Assembly (NCBI RefSeq): GCF_025567385.1
Contig: NZ_JAOQJU010000005.1
Span: forward strand, 62,001 to 126,000
DNA length: 64,000 nt
Direction of reading: 5' to 3'
Origin: Claveliimonas acetigenes
Lineage (GTDB): Bacteria > Bacillota > Clostridia > Lachnospirales > Lachnospiraceae
Shown: positions 16,659 through 25,620 of the stretch, in pieces
Position numbering within the stretch: position 1 is the stretch's first letter
Layout of the letters: every line of letters begins with the position of its first letter
Program-made: the position numbers and the translations under genes
The notes under the pieces: generated by a model
What the model was told of the DNA's origin: nothing
Seen by the model: only the letters and a program-made list of their open reading frames with translations
Database searches by the model: none

Positions 16659-16778
16659 ACCATCTCCCCTTTCTCTGCAGCGCCCTCCACAAATTCCTGA
16701 ATTATCCTTGTATTACGCTTCATTTACTAAGTGTATCACATCTTTGGATTTTTTTATATATTTTTAATTGTAAGTTTA

Positions 16779-16806
16779 TTGACTTTATCCGTGGATACGA
16801 TATGAT
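16779..16806 (+). promoter_or_regulatory. Promoter of the membrane zinc-ribbon gene
   Basis: TTGACT (16779-16784), 16 bp, TATGAT (16801-16806), about 65 bases before the start codon. Confidence 0.6.
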
Positions 16807-16871
16807 TCTTTTATACACGGGAAGCATTCCCGGCATATTAGACAGAATTTTTTAATAGAAAGGTGATTCGA

Positions 16872-17267
16872 TTGAGAGAGAAATTAACACGCTTTATGAT
16901 GGGACGTTACGGACTGGACTCTTTCGGGCAATGCACGCTGATTACAGCGGTTATCCTGATGCTTCTGTCCTCTTTTACAAGGAGCGAAATTTTATCGCTT
17001 CTGGCATGGGCGCTTATTTTTTACACATACTTCCGCATTTTCTCGCGGAACATTTACAAACGGTCGGCGGAAAACCAGACGTATCTTACCAAAACCTATA
17101 AACTCCGCTGCTGGTTCGCAAAGACAAAGAACCAGCTTGCCCAGCGCAAGACCCACCACATCTACCGCTGCCCTTCCTGCAAGCAGAAGATACGCATCCC
17201 AAGAGGCAAAGGCAAGATTGAGATACGGTGTCCCAAATGCAATACCACATTCATAAAAAGAAGTTAA
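16872..17267 (+). CDS. Small membrane protein with C-terminal zinc ribbon
   Basis: The 131-residue protein has a basic N-terminus, two hydrophobic segments (about 20-42 and 44-58) and a cytoplasmic basic tail ending in a zinc ribbon CPSC...CPKC (about 101-124) with RIPRGKGKIEIRCP between the pairs. I do not know its function; proteins of this layout are common as single genes in Lachnospiraceae. The start is TTG 16872, because AAAGGTGA lies five bases upstream of it. The GTG at 16863 is part of that ribosome binding site and cannot be the start. It is transcribed alone on the plus strand and shares a terminator with the facing SLH gene. Confidence 0.75.
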   Translation: MREKLTRFMMGRYGLDSFGQCTLITAVILMLLSSFTRSEILSLLAWALIFYTYFRIFSRNIYKRSAENQTYLTKTYKLRCWFAKTKNQLAQRKTHHIYRCPSCKQKIRIPRGKGKIEIRCPKCNTTFIKRS

Positions 17268-17298
17268 AAAAGATTGCGCACGAGGCGCAATCTTTTTT
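17266..17298 (+). terminator. Bidirectional terminator between convergent genes
   Basis: AGATTGCGC (17271-17279) and GCGCAATCT (17285-17293) around ACGAG, with T runs on both sides. It serves the zinc-ribbon gene and the end of the SLH gene array. Confidence 0.88.
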
Positions 17299-17302
17299 CA
17301 TT

Positions 17303-20236
17303 TTATTTCTCGAACTTCTCCATGAACCGCTCAATAATGATTGCACATTCTGCACGGCTCGTGCTGCCCTGCGGGTCGAGACGGTAACTTCCGTCTTCAC
17401 TCTCTTTACCGCTGATAATCTCGTTCTCTACCGCCCACTTCATGGCAGTTTCTGCGAATCCGCTTACCTTATCCGCATCGGAAAATCTTCCAAGGTCTGC
17501 AGTCTTTGACGTATCGTATTTCTTATAATCCGCATAACGGTACATCATAACCACCATCTGCTCACGGGTAATCGGATCGTTCGTTCCAAAGTATCCGGAG
17601 TCTGTATATCCAGTAATAACCTTCACATTAGCCGCCCAAAGAACTGCCGTTGAATAAAACTGTCCATCCGGCACATCCGGGAATCTGTTTGTATACGCTG
17701 CATCCGGCTTCCCTTCCATTCTGTGAAGAATGGTTGCAAACTGCGCACGCGGCAGGATTTCATATGGTGAGAAATGCGTAGGATCTGTACCCGTCATGGT
17801 TTTCTCAACATAATTGTAAGCTACTTCGTCATAGAACCAGTCGCCCTTCGCAACATCCAGATAAGGAAGCTCCACTGTCGGTTCCGGGTCAGGATCCGGT
17901 GTTGGGTCAGGATCCGGTGTTGGGTCGGGATCCGGCTTGGTCTCTGCCTTCAGTCCGTCAATTGCTTTCTGCAGCGCTTCCACCGCCGTGTCTACTTCTT
18001 CATTAGACTTTGCGGTTTCCAGCACGCCCTGCGCTTCTGTGATTGCCGTCTTAAGAGCCGCATAACTCTCTTCCGTATAGCCCTCCGCCTCAATAGCAGA
18101 AGCTTCTTCTATTTTCTCTTTCAATGGGTAAGTATCAACATACGTCCCATCACCGTACGCTCTCTGCAGCGCGCTGTATTCCTTCTCCGTAATCGGCATT
18201 ACATAGCCATGGCGGTATTTTACACCATTCGGGAAAGAATACTCTGACTCCTCCAGCATCCGGAACTCGCCGGACCCAAGATCTGTGGTAATCAGCGGAT
18301 AATATCCCTGTCCTCTTGCAAAACGGTCAACCATAAGACACCACTGATCTTTGCCATCCGCCGTCTTCTCATTCATCTTGAAGATAATAGGACCTTCCAC
18401 GGCTCCCTGTGCTGCCGGAAGCGCAGAAGACAGAGTCGAGGATGCGACATCCGTATACTCGCCCAAAACGGCATCCGACTTATCAATCATAATGGTACCA
18501 TTTGACTCATTCTTCGTATAACGATAGTAGGTTCCATCATGGTAAATCATGGTGGAGTCAATCACTTTTACCGGATAACCATTTGCCTGCATCTCGCCTG
18601 CGTGATACAGCTTCGCATCGGTAAATGTACGGAAATCGCGAGTCTTGCTGTAATAGATTGCATGATTTTCATAATTCTGTGCAATCTCGCCTGCGTCGTT
18701 CAGCTTAATGCTTGTCGCAGACCAGTATACGATAAACTCACCCGTCTTATCATCATAAATGAATTCCGGTGCCCACGTACATCCCGCATTCTCCGGCGCA
18801 ATCTCTGCAAGCCACGGCTCGCTCCAATTCACAAGATCGTCAGACTCCCATACAACAATACTGTGGCTTCCATTAGAGCCTGCCTCTGCCCAGGTAGCAC
18901 TGGTTCCATTGGTGGCAATACTTAAATCCGTTGCGATCATATAGTACTTGTCGCCTTCCGGCGTCCTTGCAATATAATGATCTCTCAGTCCGCTCTCGCC
19001 AATCGTACTGGTTAAAACTGCCTCATTCTTATTCAAGTCCTTCCAGTTCAATCCATCTGTACTGATAGAGAAATAGGTCTGTTCCTTTGTAACATTCTCC
19101 TCTGTCCCCGTAAAGCGAACGAACAGATAACCAACGTAATCATCTTCCGTAACCTCTTCTGCCTTAGCCTTAACGGTTACATCATAATTCTTTGTCACAT
19201 CTTCCTCGCCGTCCTTAGAAAAGGTTGCCGTCAGTGTGACTTTGGTATCTTCATCCTGTCTGGTAACTACACCTGCCGGTGTGTCATCATAGCCGGCATT
19301 CTCTTTAACCTTTGTGCTAATCACTTTCTCATCGGAAGATTTCCATGCAATCTTCACACCGTCCTTTTCTGAAGGAAGTGTGATGTTTCCTTTGATACTG
19401 TCCGCATTCGGAATAGAAAACTTCTCCGCAACATAATGCAAATCACTCATTGCCGCTTCACGTTCTGCAGCTTCCTGCTCCGTTACTGACTTAACCTCTG
19501 CGGCCGTCAGGGCACGGTCATACACTTTCACATTGTCAAAGTATCCGCGGAAATATTTATCCGCAGTGTAGAAAGATCTGCCAAGATAAGCCTTCAGGTT
19601 TGTTCCCAGATCCGACAGCTTAATGCCTGTCGCCTCATTTTCAGCAAGCAGCTCGCCATCCTGATACAGCGCAATGGATGTAGGCGTGATAACCATCTTC
19701 ACATTAATCCACCTTCTGCTGTTGTTAGGATGTATGAAGGATGTACTGGCTGTCTTCTCATTCGACCAGCTTCCGGTAGTAATCGCCAGCTTCATGGTAG
19801 TCGGATGTGTCTTCAAAAACAGATATTTCTGGCTGTCCTGGCCTACCGTAAAAGTAAAATAATTACCGGTTCTTGTCACTTCATTAACATCCATAGAAAC
19901 CGTCAGGGAATCCTTGCCGTCAAAAAAGCCCTCGGGGAACGCAAGGAAACTATTGCTTCCGCCAAGATCGGTTCCTCCGTCCAGATACAGAACCTGTCCA
20001 TAATCCGCATCTTCCACATAGACCGCTCCGTCTGATAAGACTGCATCATTGCTGCCTGCACTGTCCTTTGCCTTGCCCGTTTCAAATGTCTCGTCAAAAT
20101 TATATTCCAGAATCGGCTGAATCTCAGATTCCGCCGCCCGGCTGACTGAAGCTCCAAGTCCCGTGACTCCCGTTCCGCCTGCAGCAATTGCAGCCGCCGC
20201 CAGGAGCGCCACGCTCTTTTTCATCATTTTCATCAT
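17303..20236 (-). CDS. SLH-anchored LamG/GH43 glycosidase (putative arabinofuranosidase)
   Basis: Large secreted protein, 977 residues. In order: signal peptide (1-34); LamG/concanavalin-like domain (about 42-250); an Ig-like atrophied repeat with WKSSDEKVI...GVVTRQ (about 262-352); a five-bladed GH43 domain (about 365-700) with RDHYI (usually RDP), CTWAPEFIYD, VIDSTMIYHDG and the acid-bearing VEGP; a FIVAR helical module (about 703-765); a Pro/Asp linker; three SLH repeats (about 790-977) that bind secondary wall polymer. The role is inferred as release of arabinose or xylose side chains at the surface; GH43 covers both. It is the last of the minus-strand array, 36 bases after the leucine-rich-repeat gene with no terminator between, and is followed by a strong terminator. 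Two Met codons at the start are equivalent. Confidence 0.85.
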   Translation of the reverse strand: MMKMMKKSVALLAAAAIAAGGTGVTGLGASVSRAAESEIQPILEYNFDETFETGKAKDSAGSNDAVLSDGAVYVEDADYGQVLYLDGGTDLGGSNSFLAFPEGFFDGKDSLTVSMDVNEVTRTGNYFTFTVGQDSQKYLFLKTHPTTMKLAITTGSWSNEKTASTSFIHPNNSRRWINVKMVITPTSIALYQDGELLAENEATGIKLSDLGTNLKAYLGRSFYTADKYFRGYFDNVKVYDRALTAAEVKSVTEQEAAEREAAMSDLHYVAEKFSIPNADSIKGNITLPSEKDGVKIAWKSSDEKVISTKVKENAGYDDTPAGVVTRQDEDTKVTLTATFSKDGEEDVTKNYDVTVKAKAEEVTEDDYVGYLFVRFTGTEENVTKEQTYFSISTDGLNWKDLNKNEAVLTSTIGESGLRDHYIARTPEGDKYYMIATDLSIATNGTSATWAEAGSNGSHSIVVWESDDLVNWSEPWLAEIAPENAGCTWAPEFIYDDKTGEFIVYWSATSIKLNDAGEIAQNYENHAIYYSKTRDFRTFTDAKLYHAGEMQANGYPVKVIDSTMIYHDGTYYRYTKNESNGTIMIDKSDAVLGEYTDVASSTLSSALPAAQGAVEGPIIFKMNEKTADGKDQWCLMVDRFARGQGYYPLITTDLGSGEFRMLEESEYSFPNGVKYRHGYVMPITEKEYSALQRAYGDGTYVDTYPLKEKIEEASAIEAEGYTEESYAALKTAITEAQGVLETAKSNEEVDTAVEALQKAIDGLKAETKPDPDPTPDPDPTPDPDPEPTVELPYLDVAKGDWFYDEVAYNYVEKTMTGTDPTHFSPYEILPRAQFATILHRMEGKPDAAYTNRFPDVPDGQFYSTAVLWAANVKVITGYTDSGYFGTNDPITREQMVVMMYRYADYKKYDTSKTADLGRFSDADKVSGFAETAMKWAVENEIISGKESEDGSYRLDPQGSTSRAECAIIIERFMEKFEK
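17731..17802 (-). repeat. SLH-coding mosaic block 1, copy A
   Basis: These 72 bases match 31926-31997 with one difference (17750, c against t) although the flanking sequence in the two genes differs, which suggests a recombined segment. Confidence 0.8.
17880..17935 (-). repeat. Pro/Asp/Thr linker-coding tandem repeat
   Basis: Tandem copies of an 18-base unit (ggatccggtgttgggtca on the plus strand) encode the repeating PDPDPT linker between FIVAR and SLH modules. Confidence 0.85.
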
Positions 20237-20272
20237 GATTCATTTCTCCTCATTCTCATTTCGCCGTCACGC

Positions 20273-22339
20273 CTACTCTTCAAACTTCTCCAGGAACCGC
20301 ATAATGATAGTTGCACATTCCGCACGGTTTGCGCTGCCCTGTGGATCAAGGCGTACGGTACCATCTTCATTCTCTTTACCGGAAATAATTCCGTTTCCTA
20401 CTGCCCACTTCATAGCTTCCTGCGCAAAGGTATTCACCTTGTCCGCATCCTGATAACCGCTGATGTCAGCAGGCTGCTCAGAAGCATACCCCTTGTAATT
20501 CACATAACGGTACATCATCACTGCCATCTGCTCCCGGTTGATATAATCTGCCGGTCCAAAAAGCCCTGTACTATCATATCCCTTTACCACTTGCGTCTCT
20601 GCCGCCCAGAGAATTGCATTGGTAAACCATTCTCCTTTCGGCACATCCGGAAATACCGCTTTATACTCTACCGGCGGCTTGTCGTTCATTCTGTAAAGGA
20701 TCGTAGCGAACTGCGCACGTGCCAGAGGGTCTGCCGGTCCAAAAGTGGTTTCATTCAGCCCGGTCATAATGCCTCTTTCATAGACACCGGACACATATGC
20801 ATAGTACCATCCGTCAACCGACGTGTCCGCATAAGGAAGTTCTTTACACCAGCATGCTGTAAATACATAATTCTCAAAATATCCGTCATACGCCCGCTCC
20901 GTTGTACTCTCATATCCGCCGGATACGTCGCTTCTCTTCCATCCCAGGAAAACATATCCTTCCTTACTTGGAGCAGCCAGCGTAACCGGATCTTCTCCCG
21001 CACGGTAGGACGCCGGATTGCCCGGCGCATTCGTTCCGCCGTCCAGCTGATAAGTGATCTGGTAGGTATTTCCCAGATAAAACTCTATCTGATCTGCGCT
21101 TACCTTAAACCGTTCTGCCAACTCTTCTCTGGTTGAATAATAGTCCATTGCTGCACTTCTCGGAACAATCCGGATCTTCGTTATACTCGTATTTTCAAAT
21201 ACACTGTCTTTCGGATTATCTGTTGTATCATATCCATCCCAGTAATAATTCGGATTCATATTCTCCGGAAAAGTAAGGGAAGTAAACTTGCAGGAATCAA
21301 ACGCATACAGATAAATGCACTGGGTGTTGGCAGGCACATCATAATTACCCGCCCAGCTCTTTCCTGCAGGATATGTATAGAGATCATTATTCCACCACAG
21401 CACGCCGTCTTCGGAGTGAAACTCACCGTTAGGATCTGTAACATTGATTGCCGTTAAGTTCGGGCAGTTCAAAAATGCATCCTTATCATTCCAGGAAGAC
21501 CCGGTAAGTCTCAAAGTAATGGCCGTAATTCCGCTGTTGGAATAATCGTCCTGAATTCCTGACACGGTTCCCGCATTTACCGGAATACAAAGTTTCGGAC
21601 AATTGCGGGTAGACGTCACGATAATCTGCTCTATTGGCTTAGAACAATTCAAGGCAGACAATTCCGGCGCGTCCGACCAGCCGAATTTTTCAATGCTGTC
21701 CGGCAGGTTAATGGTAGTCAAATTCGTTCCGCCATAATCCCTTACTTCTGTAACACCATCGTAATAAGTAACTGTCTTTACACTATCGTAAACAGGCACG
21801 CCATAGTCATAGCTATTGGCATAAATGGTCTCAATTTTCGTGCACCCCTCAAAAGGATCCGTATAACTGTTCGGTCCGTCATATTCCGTATTATCCGGAC
21901 AATAGATCGTAGTTAGATTTCCAAACTTGCTAAAAGCCTGATCCTCAATTGTAGTAACAGTATCCGGGAATTTAATCGTAGTAATCAGCTCCGGGGAGAA
22001 AATCCGAAATCCACTATAACCAACTCCTCCCACGCCAATAACCGTCCTTCCGTCCACCTGGGCAGGTATCTCCAGCACACCGTCGGAAGCCCAATCCAGC
22101 GTGTTGCTTCCCACGATTATAATCTCATCATCATCCCAAAGAACGCCTTCCCATTCGTAATTGTCACCACAATTAATCACGTCTTCTTCAAAATAAGCAG
22201 GTTGAATGGCTTCTTCCTGATTTTCTGTCTGTACTCCTTCCAAAGCTGCACCGGCGGCGGACAAATGTCCGCCGCACATTCCGGTCAGCATAAATATGGA
22301 AAGAATCGCTCCTGTGAATCTTTTCGCATTTTTTCTCAT
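20273..22339 (-). CDS. SLH-anchored leucine-rich-repeat surface protein, BspA type
   Basis: Secreted 688-residue protein: signal peptide (about 1-33), BspA-like leucine-rich repeats (about 65-400; units such as TTIKFPDTVTTIEDQAFSKF and LTSLTFPENM), an InlB B-type repeat (about 420-470; ITYQLDGGT...GYVFLGWKR) and three SLH repeats (about 500-688). Such proteins often act in adhesion. It has no catalytic domain, so it may bind substrate, host or other cells. Its SLH triplet (GPADPLARAQF, YRMNDKPPVEYKAVFPDVPKGEW) is closest to that of the endo-arabinanase at 25621, not to the others. Gaps of 32 and 36 bases to its neighbours, without terminators, put it in the same transcript as two GH43 genes. 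Confidence 0.85.
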   Translation of the reverse strand: MRKNAKRFTGAILSIFMLTGMCGGHLSAAGAALEGVQTENQEEAIQPAYFEEDVINCGDNYEWEGVLWDDDEIIIVGSNTLDWASDGVLEIPAQVDGRTVIGVGGVGYSGFRIFSPELITTIKFPDTVTTIEDQAFSKFGNLTTIYCPDNTEYDGPNSYTDPFEGCTKIETIYANSYDYGVPVYDSVKTVTYYDGVTEVRDYGGTNLTTINLPDSIEKFGWSDAPELSALNCSKPIEQIIVTSTRNCPKLCIPVNAGTVSGIQDDYSNSGITAITLRLTGSSWNDKDAFLNCPNLTAINVTDPNGEFHSEDGVLWWNNDLYTYPAGKSWAGNYDVPANTQCIYLYAFDSCKFTSLTFPENMNPNYYWDGYDTTDNPKDSVFENTSITKIRIVPRSAAMDYYSTREELAERFKVSADQIEFYLGNTYQITYQLDGGTNAPGNPASYRAGEDPVTLAAPSKEGYVFLGWKRSDVSGGYESTTERAYDGYFENYVFTACWCKELPYADTSVDGWYYAYVSGVYERGIMTGLNETTFGPADPLARAQFATILYRMNDKPPVEYKAVFPDVPKGEWFTNAILWAAETQVVKGYDSTGLFGPADYINREQMAVMMYRYVNYKGYASEQPADISGYQDADKVNTFAQEAMKWAVGNGIISGKENEDGTVRLDPQGSANRAECATIIMRFLEKFEE

Positions 22340-22371
22340 ATACTAATTCTCCCATTTCCTGATTCTATAGC

Positions 22372-25300
22372 TTACTCGCCGAATGTCTCCATGAATCTCT
22401 GGATAATAATTGCGCATTCTGCACGGCTCGTGCTTCCCTGCGGGTCAAGGCGATCGGTACCATCTCCGTTCTCTTTTCCTTCAATGATTCCGTTTCCTAC
22501 TGCCCACTTCATAGCAGTTTCTGCGAATTCGCTTACCTGTTTTGCATCAGAAAAGCTGCTGAGGTCTGCTGTCTTTGATATATCGTATTTTTTATAATCC
22601 GCATAACGATACATCATAACCACCATCTGCTCACGGGTAATCGGATCGTTCGTTCCAAAGTATCCGGAATCTGTGTAACCCGTAACAACCTTCGCATCTG
22701 CCGCCCAGAGAACTGCCGTTGAATAGAACTGTTTATCCGGTACATCCGGGAATCTGTTCGTATACTCTGCAGCCGGTTCGCCTTCAATTCTGTGAAGGAT
22801 GGTTGCAAACTGCGCACGTACCAGTGTTGCATATGGTGAGAAGTGCGTAGGATCTGTACCCGTCATGGTTTCTGCAAAGTAGTTGTAGTATGCTGCATCG
22901 TAGAACCAATCGCTTTCTGCTACATCCACGTATGGAAGCTTCGGAGCAACCGCTACTTCCTTAACCGTAACCTTAAAGGTCGCTGTCTTTCCTTCATATG
23001 TTACCGTTACCGTCTGCTCACCGGTCTTTGTCTTATCATAGCCGGTTACTTCGCAGTCCGTTACTGCAATATCTTTCGTTGTACCATCGCTGTATTTTGC
23101 GGTAACCTTCATTCCGTCAAGGTCAAGCTCTTCCCCTGCAGTATACTCGGTCTTCGTCGGTGCTGTTACCGTAATGGATTCCAGAGTAACAGGGGTCGCT
23201 GCTTCTTTCACTTCCACCGCCACCGTAACTTCTACTGCCGTGGAACTGTAAAGCTGCTTGTCTTCTGCCAGATAGCTGGTAGAATTATTCTTGCCAACCC
23301 ACTGATTCTTATTAGCGCCAATGGACTGTACAACACCTATCACCTCATAACTTCCTGCATTTTTCAAATCCACTGCGGAAAGATCCCATACAACCGGAAG
23401 CTCGGATGTACCTCTGTTATATGCAAGGTTCACTTCCGCTGTTTCCGGAAGCATAGCTTCCAGTTCTTCCTCGGATACACCTACGGTAGTCTCTACCTTT
23501 CCGAGATTTTCTTCTACAGCTGATGTAGCGTCAGCATCTCTGAGCGCATCATACTGTGCCTTTGTAAGGGAAATCACGCCACCATGCTTCGTGTAAGTAG
23601 TAAGGAAATAATCTGAGCTATCCAGATATTCCCATCCTTCATCCGGATTAGAAGTATACATCGGCTGATACCCCGGCGTCGGCAGATCGTCCACAAACAA
23701 ATAGAAGCTGTTCTCGTTGCTGTGGTCTACAAATGTTGCAGGACCTTCTACTGAACCGAATCTGCTCTGTCCGATATTCGTCTGAATCTGGGTCCATTCT
23801 GTTCCCGGCTCCCACCATCTCTCTGCCGTCGTAGACTCCATATAAAGCTGTTTGCCGCTTTGATTATCTTTTGTAATATGATAAGTCTTATCTCCTGCCT
23901 GAAGAATTGTGGTATCAATTACCGTATGTCCCGGATCAAGGAATACGCCGCCGAACTCATAGGTGTCCTGCGTAAAGTCTGTGGTGGATCCCCACATAAT
24001 CTTACTGTATCCGGAATCCGTCATGGAAGACCAGTATACCACGAACGCGCCTCTGCCATCTTCGTAGAAATCATCTACCCAGGTCGCCTCCGGCGCCCAC
24101 ATCATACCCATGTAGGTGTCTTCCTTCTCACCTTCTGCGTTAAGCGCCACATCGTACTGGCGAACCTCACCCCAGTGGATCAAGTCCTTAGACTCCCACA
24201 CATTCATCTTGGTACTGTAGTGATCCTGCCATACTCCCCATCCTCCGTTATCTCCGCCGAACACACGCAGGTCGGTAGCGATAATATAGTAAGTCTCTTT
24301 CTCCGGGTTATAGGTCAGGAACGGATCTCTGGAACCGGTAGTTCCCAGATTAGAAGCCACGATTGGCTGTCTGCCATTCAGCGGATCCCACTGCTGTGGA
24401 TTATCCCCTCTGGAAATATCCAGATAAATCTTCTCCTGGTATCCTGCAGAGTCTTCCACGAAATGTACCATCAGGTATCCGTACGGATCATCCTGAGCTA
24501 CTGCCGGCTGAATGGTTGCATTCACCTCTTTTCCCAATGTCTTGCCATACACGCTGATAACTGCCGTCAGCTTACCTGTCAGAGCCTCTTCTCCTTTTGC
24601 AGGCTGTGTAACCTTTGCCGTCAGTCCATTCTCTTCAATCACCACTTCCGGCATGGAAGACTTCCAGGTAACAGCGCCGTCATAATCCGGAAGCACCACC
24701 TTAGCGTCATCAAGAGTCACGTCCTGAATCGTCGCCGCAGTCTGTGCGATTACAATACCTGCATAAGCGTCCGAAACAACCTGCTGAACCTCTTCTGCTG
24801 TAAGTGCCTTATCATAGACCTTCATATTATCAATCCAGCCCTTGCAGTATTCTCCGTTACCCCAATTTGCCTTCCCAATCTGAAGAATCGGAGAACTGCC
24901 CAGAATACTGTCCAGCCCATTCGTGCTCTCCACACGTGACTTTTCAATACCGTCAATATAAATCGTTGTGTCAGACTCACTGACAACAACATCCACATGG
25001 CTCCATTCACTGTTCATCGCGGTCGACGCACAGGTAGACCGCCCGTTCAGATAACGCTCTGCCGTAATATTTCCGCCATTTACCAGCAGTCCAAAATACA
25101 ATTCCCTGCCGTTGCCGCCGATTGGCTGTGTAGTTGTACTTGGCGCTGCATAGAACGGCCAGTTCGTAGCGGTTCGATCTGACTTCATCTCAAAAGATAC
25201 CGTCATCTCCTTTAATCCGGCAAGCAGACTGGTTCCATCCTCTTTCGTCGCATTAAGGAACTGCGATGTTCCATCCAGATAGAGCGCCTTGCCTGCGCCT

Positions 25301-25524
25301 GCATAACTATCCTGCAGTGAATAACTTCCTGTTGCCTTTGCTCCTCCTCCGGTAATTTCAGACCCTGCTGTCAGATTCTCGAAATCAAAATCCAGAATCA
25401 GATGGTCGTCGATGCCTTCTGCATGTACTGCTGTCATGCCGACTCCGGCAGAACCGGAAAGACCTGCAAGCATAGCCGCAGCCGTTATACATGCCATTGC
25501 TTTTTTTAATCTAAACTTTTTCAT
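22372..25524 (-). CDS. SLH-anchored LamG/GH43 glycosidase with Ig-like domains
   Basis: Secreted 1050-residue protein: signal peptide (1-35), LamG (about 40-245), one atrophied Ig repeat (about 250-345), GH43 domain (about 345-660) with GSRDPFL (catalytic base Asp), MMWAPEATW, VIDTTILQAGDK and SVEGPATF (acid Glu), a Big_4-like segment (about 680-770), a Big_3 domain (about 781-858; LESITVTAPTKTEY...GEQTVTVTYEGK) and three SLH repeats (about 862-1050). Expected to trim arabinose-containing polymers at the cell surface (inference). An extended -10 promoter lies upstream, and the following leucine-rich-repeat gene starts 32 bases after its stop. Confidence 0.85.
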   Translation of the reverse strand: MKKFRLKKAMACITAAAMLAGLSGSAGVGMTAVHAEGIDDHLILDFDFENLTAGSEITGGGAKATGSYSLQDSYAGAGKALYLDGTSQFLNATKEDGTSLLAGLKEMTVSFEMKSDRTATNWPFYAAPSTTTQPIGGNGRELYFGLLVNGGNITAERYLNGRSTCASTAMNSEWSHVDVVVSESDTTIYIDGIEKSRVESTNGLDSILGSSPILQIGKANWGNGEYCKGWIDNMKVYDKALTAEEVQQVVSDAYAGIVIAQTAATIQDVTLDDAKVVLPDYDGAVTWKSSMPEVVIEENGLTAKVTQPAKGEEALTGKLTAVISVYGKTLGKEVNATIQPAVAQDDPYGYLMVHFVEDSAGYQEKIYLDISRGDNPQQWDPLNGRQPIVASNLGTTGSRDPFLTYNPEKETYYIIATDLRVFGGDNGGWGVWQDHYSTKMNVWESKDLIHWGEVRQYDVALNAEGEKEDTYMGMMWAPEATWVDDFYEDGRGAFVVYWSSMTDSGYSKIMWGSTTDFTQDTYEFGGVFLDPGHTVIDTTILQAGDKTYHITKDNQSGKQLYMESTTAERWWEPGTEWTQIQTNIGQSRFGSVEGPATFVDHSNENSFYLFVDDLPTPGYQPMYTSNPDEGWEYLDSSDYFLTTYTKHGGVISLTKAQYDALRDADATSAVEENLGKVETTVGVSEEELEAMLPETAEVNLAYNRGTSELPVVWDLSAVDLKNAGSYEVIGVVQSIGANKNQWVGKNNSTSYLAEDKQLYSSTAVEVTVAVEVKEAATPVTLESITVTAPTKTEYTAGEELDLDGMKVTAKYSDGTTKDIAVTDCEVTGYDKTKTGEQTVTVTYEGKTATFKVTVKEVAVAPKLPYVDVAESDWFYDAAYYNYFAETMTGTDPTHFSPYATLVRAQFATILHRIEGEPAAEYTNRFPDVPDKQFYSTAVLWAADAKVVTGYTDSGYFGTNDPITREQMVVMMYRYADYKKYDISKTADLSSFSDAKQVSEFAETAMKWAVGNGIIEGKENGDGTDRLDPQGSTSRAECAIIIQRFMETFGE
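22861..22953 (-). repeat. SLH-coding mosaic block 2, copy A
   Basis: These 93 bases match 31988-32080 with one difference (22927, c against t), while sequence just to the left differs between the two genes. Confidence 0.8.
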
Positions 25525-25561
25525 ATCCTTCTCCTTTCTTAAGTATAGATTTTCCTTTTAT

Positions 25562-25570
25562 ACTATAACA
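25562..25570 (-). promoter_or_regulatory. Extended -10 promoter of the 22372-25524 gene
   Basis: On the minus strand TGTTATAGT (core TATAGT 25562-25567); no convincing -35 box is seen. The AAGGAG ribosome binding site follows about 30 bases later. Confidence 0.45.
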
Positions 25571-25620
25571 CAGAATGCACCTTTTTAAGATGGTTTATTT
25601 TAATCTTTTTGTGCAATATT

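Noticed and set aside
17880..17940. Short tandem repeats resembling a minisatellite or CRISPR-like array
   Set aside because: The units are 18 bases with no spacers and stay in frame, coding for a Pro/Asp/Thr linker between protein modules. The same holds for 61031-61095.
23860..24939. Plus-strand open frame of 359 codons inside the 22372-25524 gene
   Set aside because: It lies antisense to a well-supported GH43 domain, has no ribosome binding site and no recognisable motif; it is a shadow of the codon bias on the other strand.
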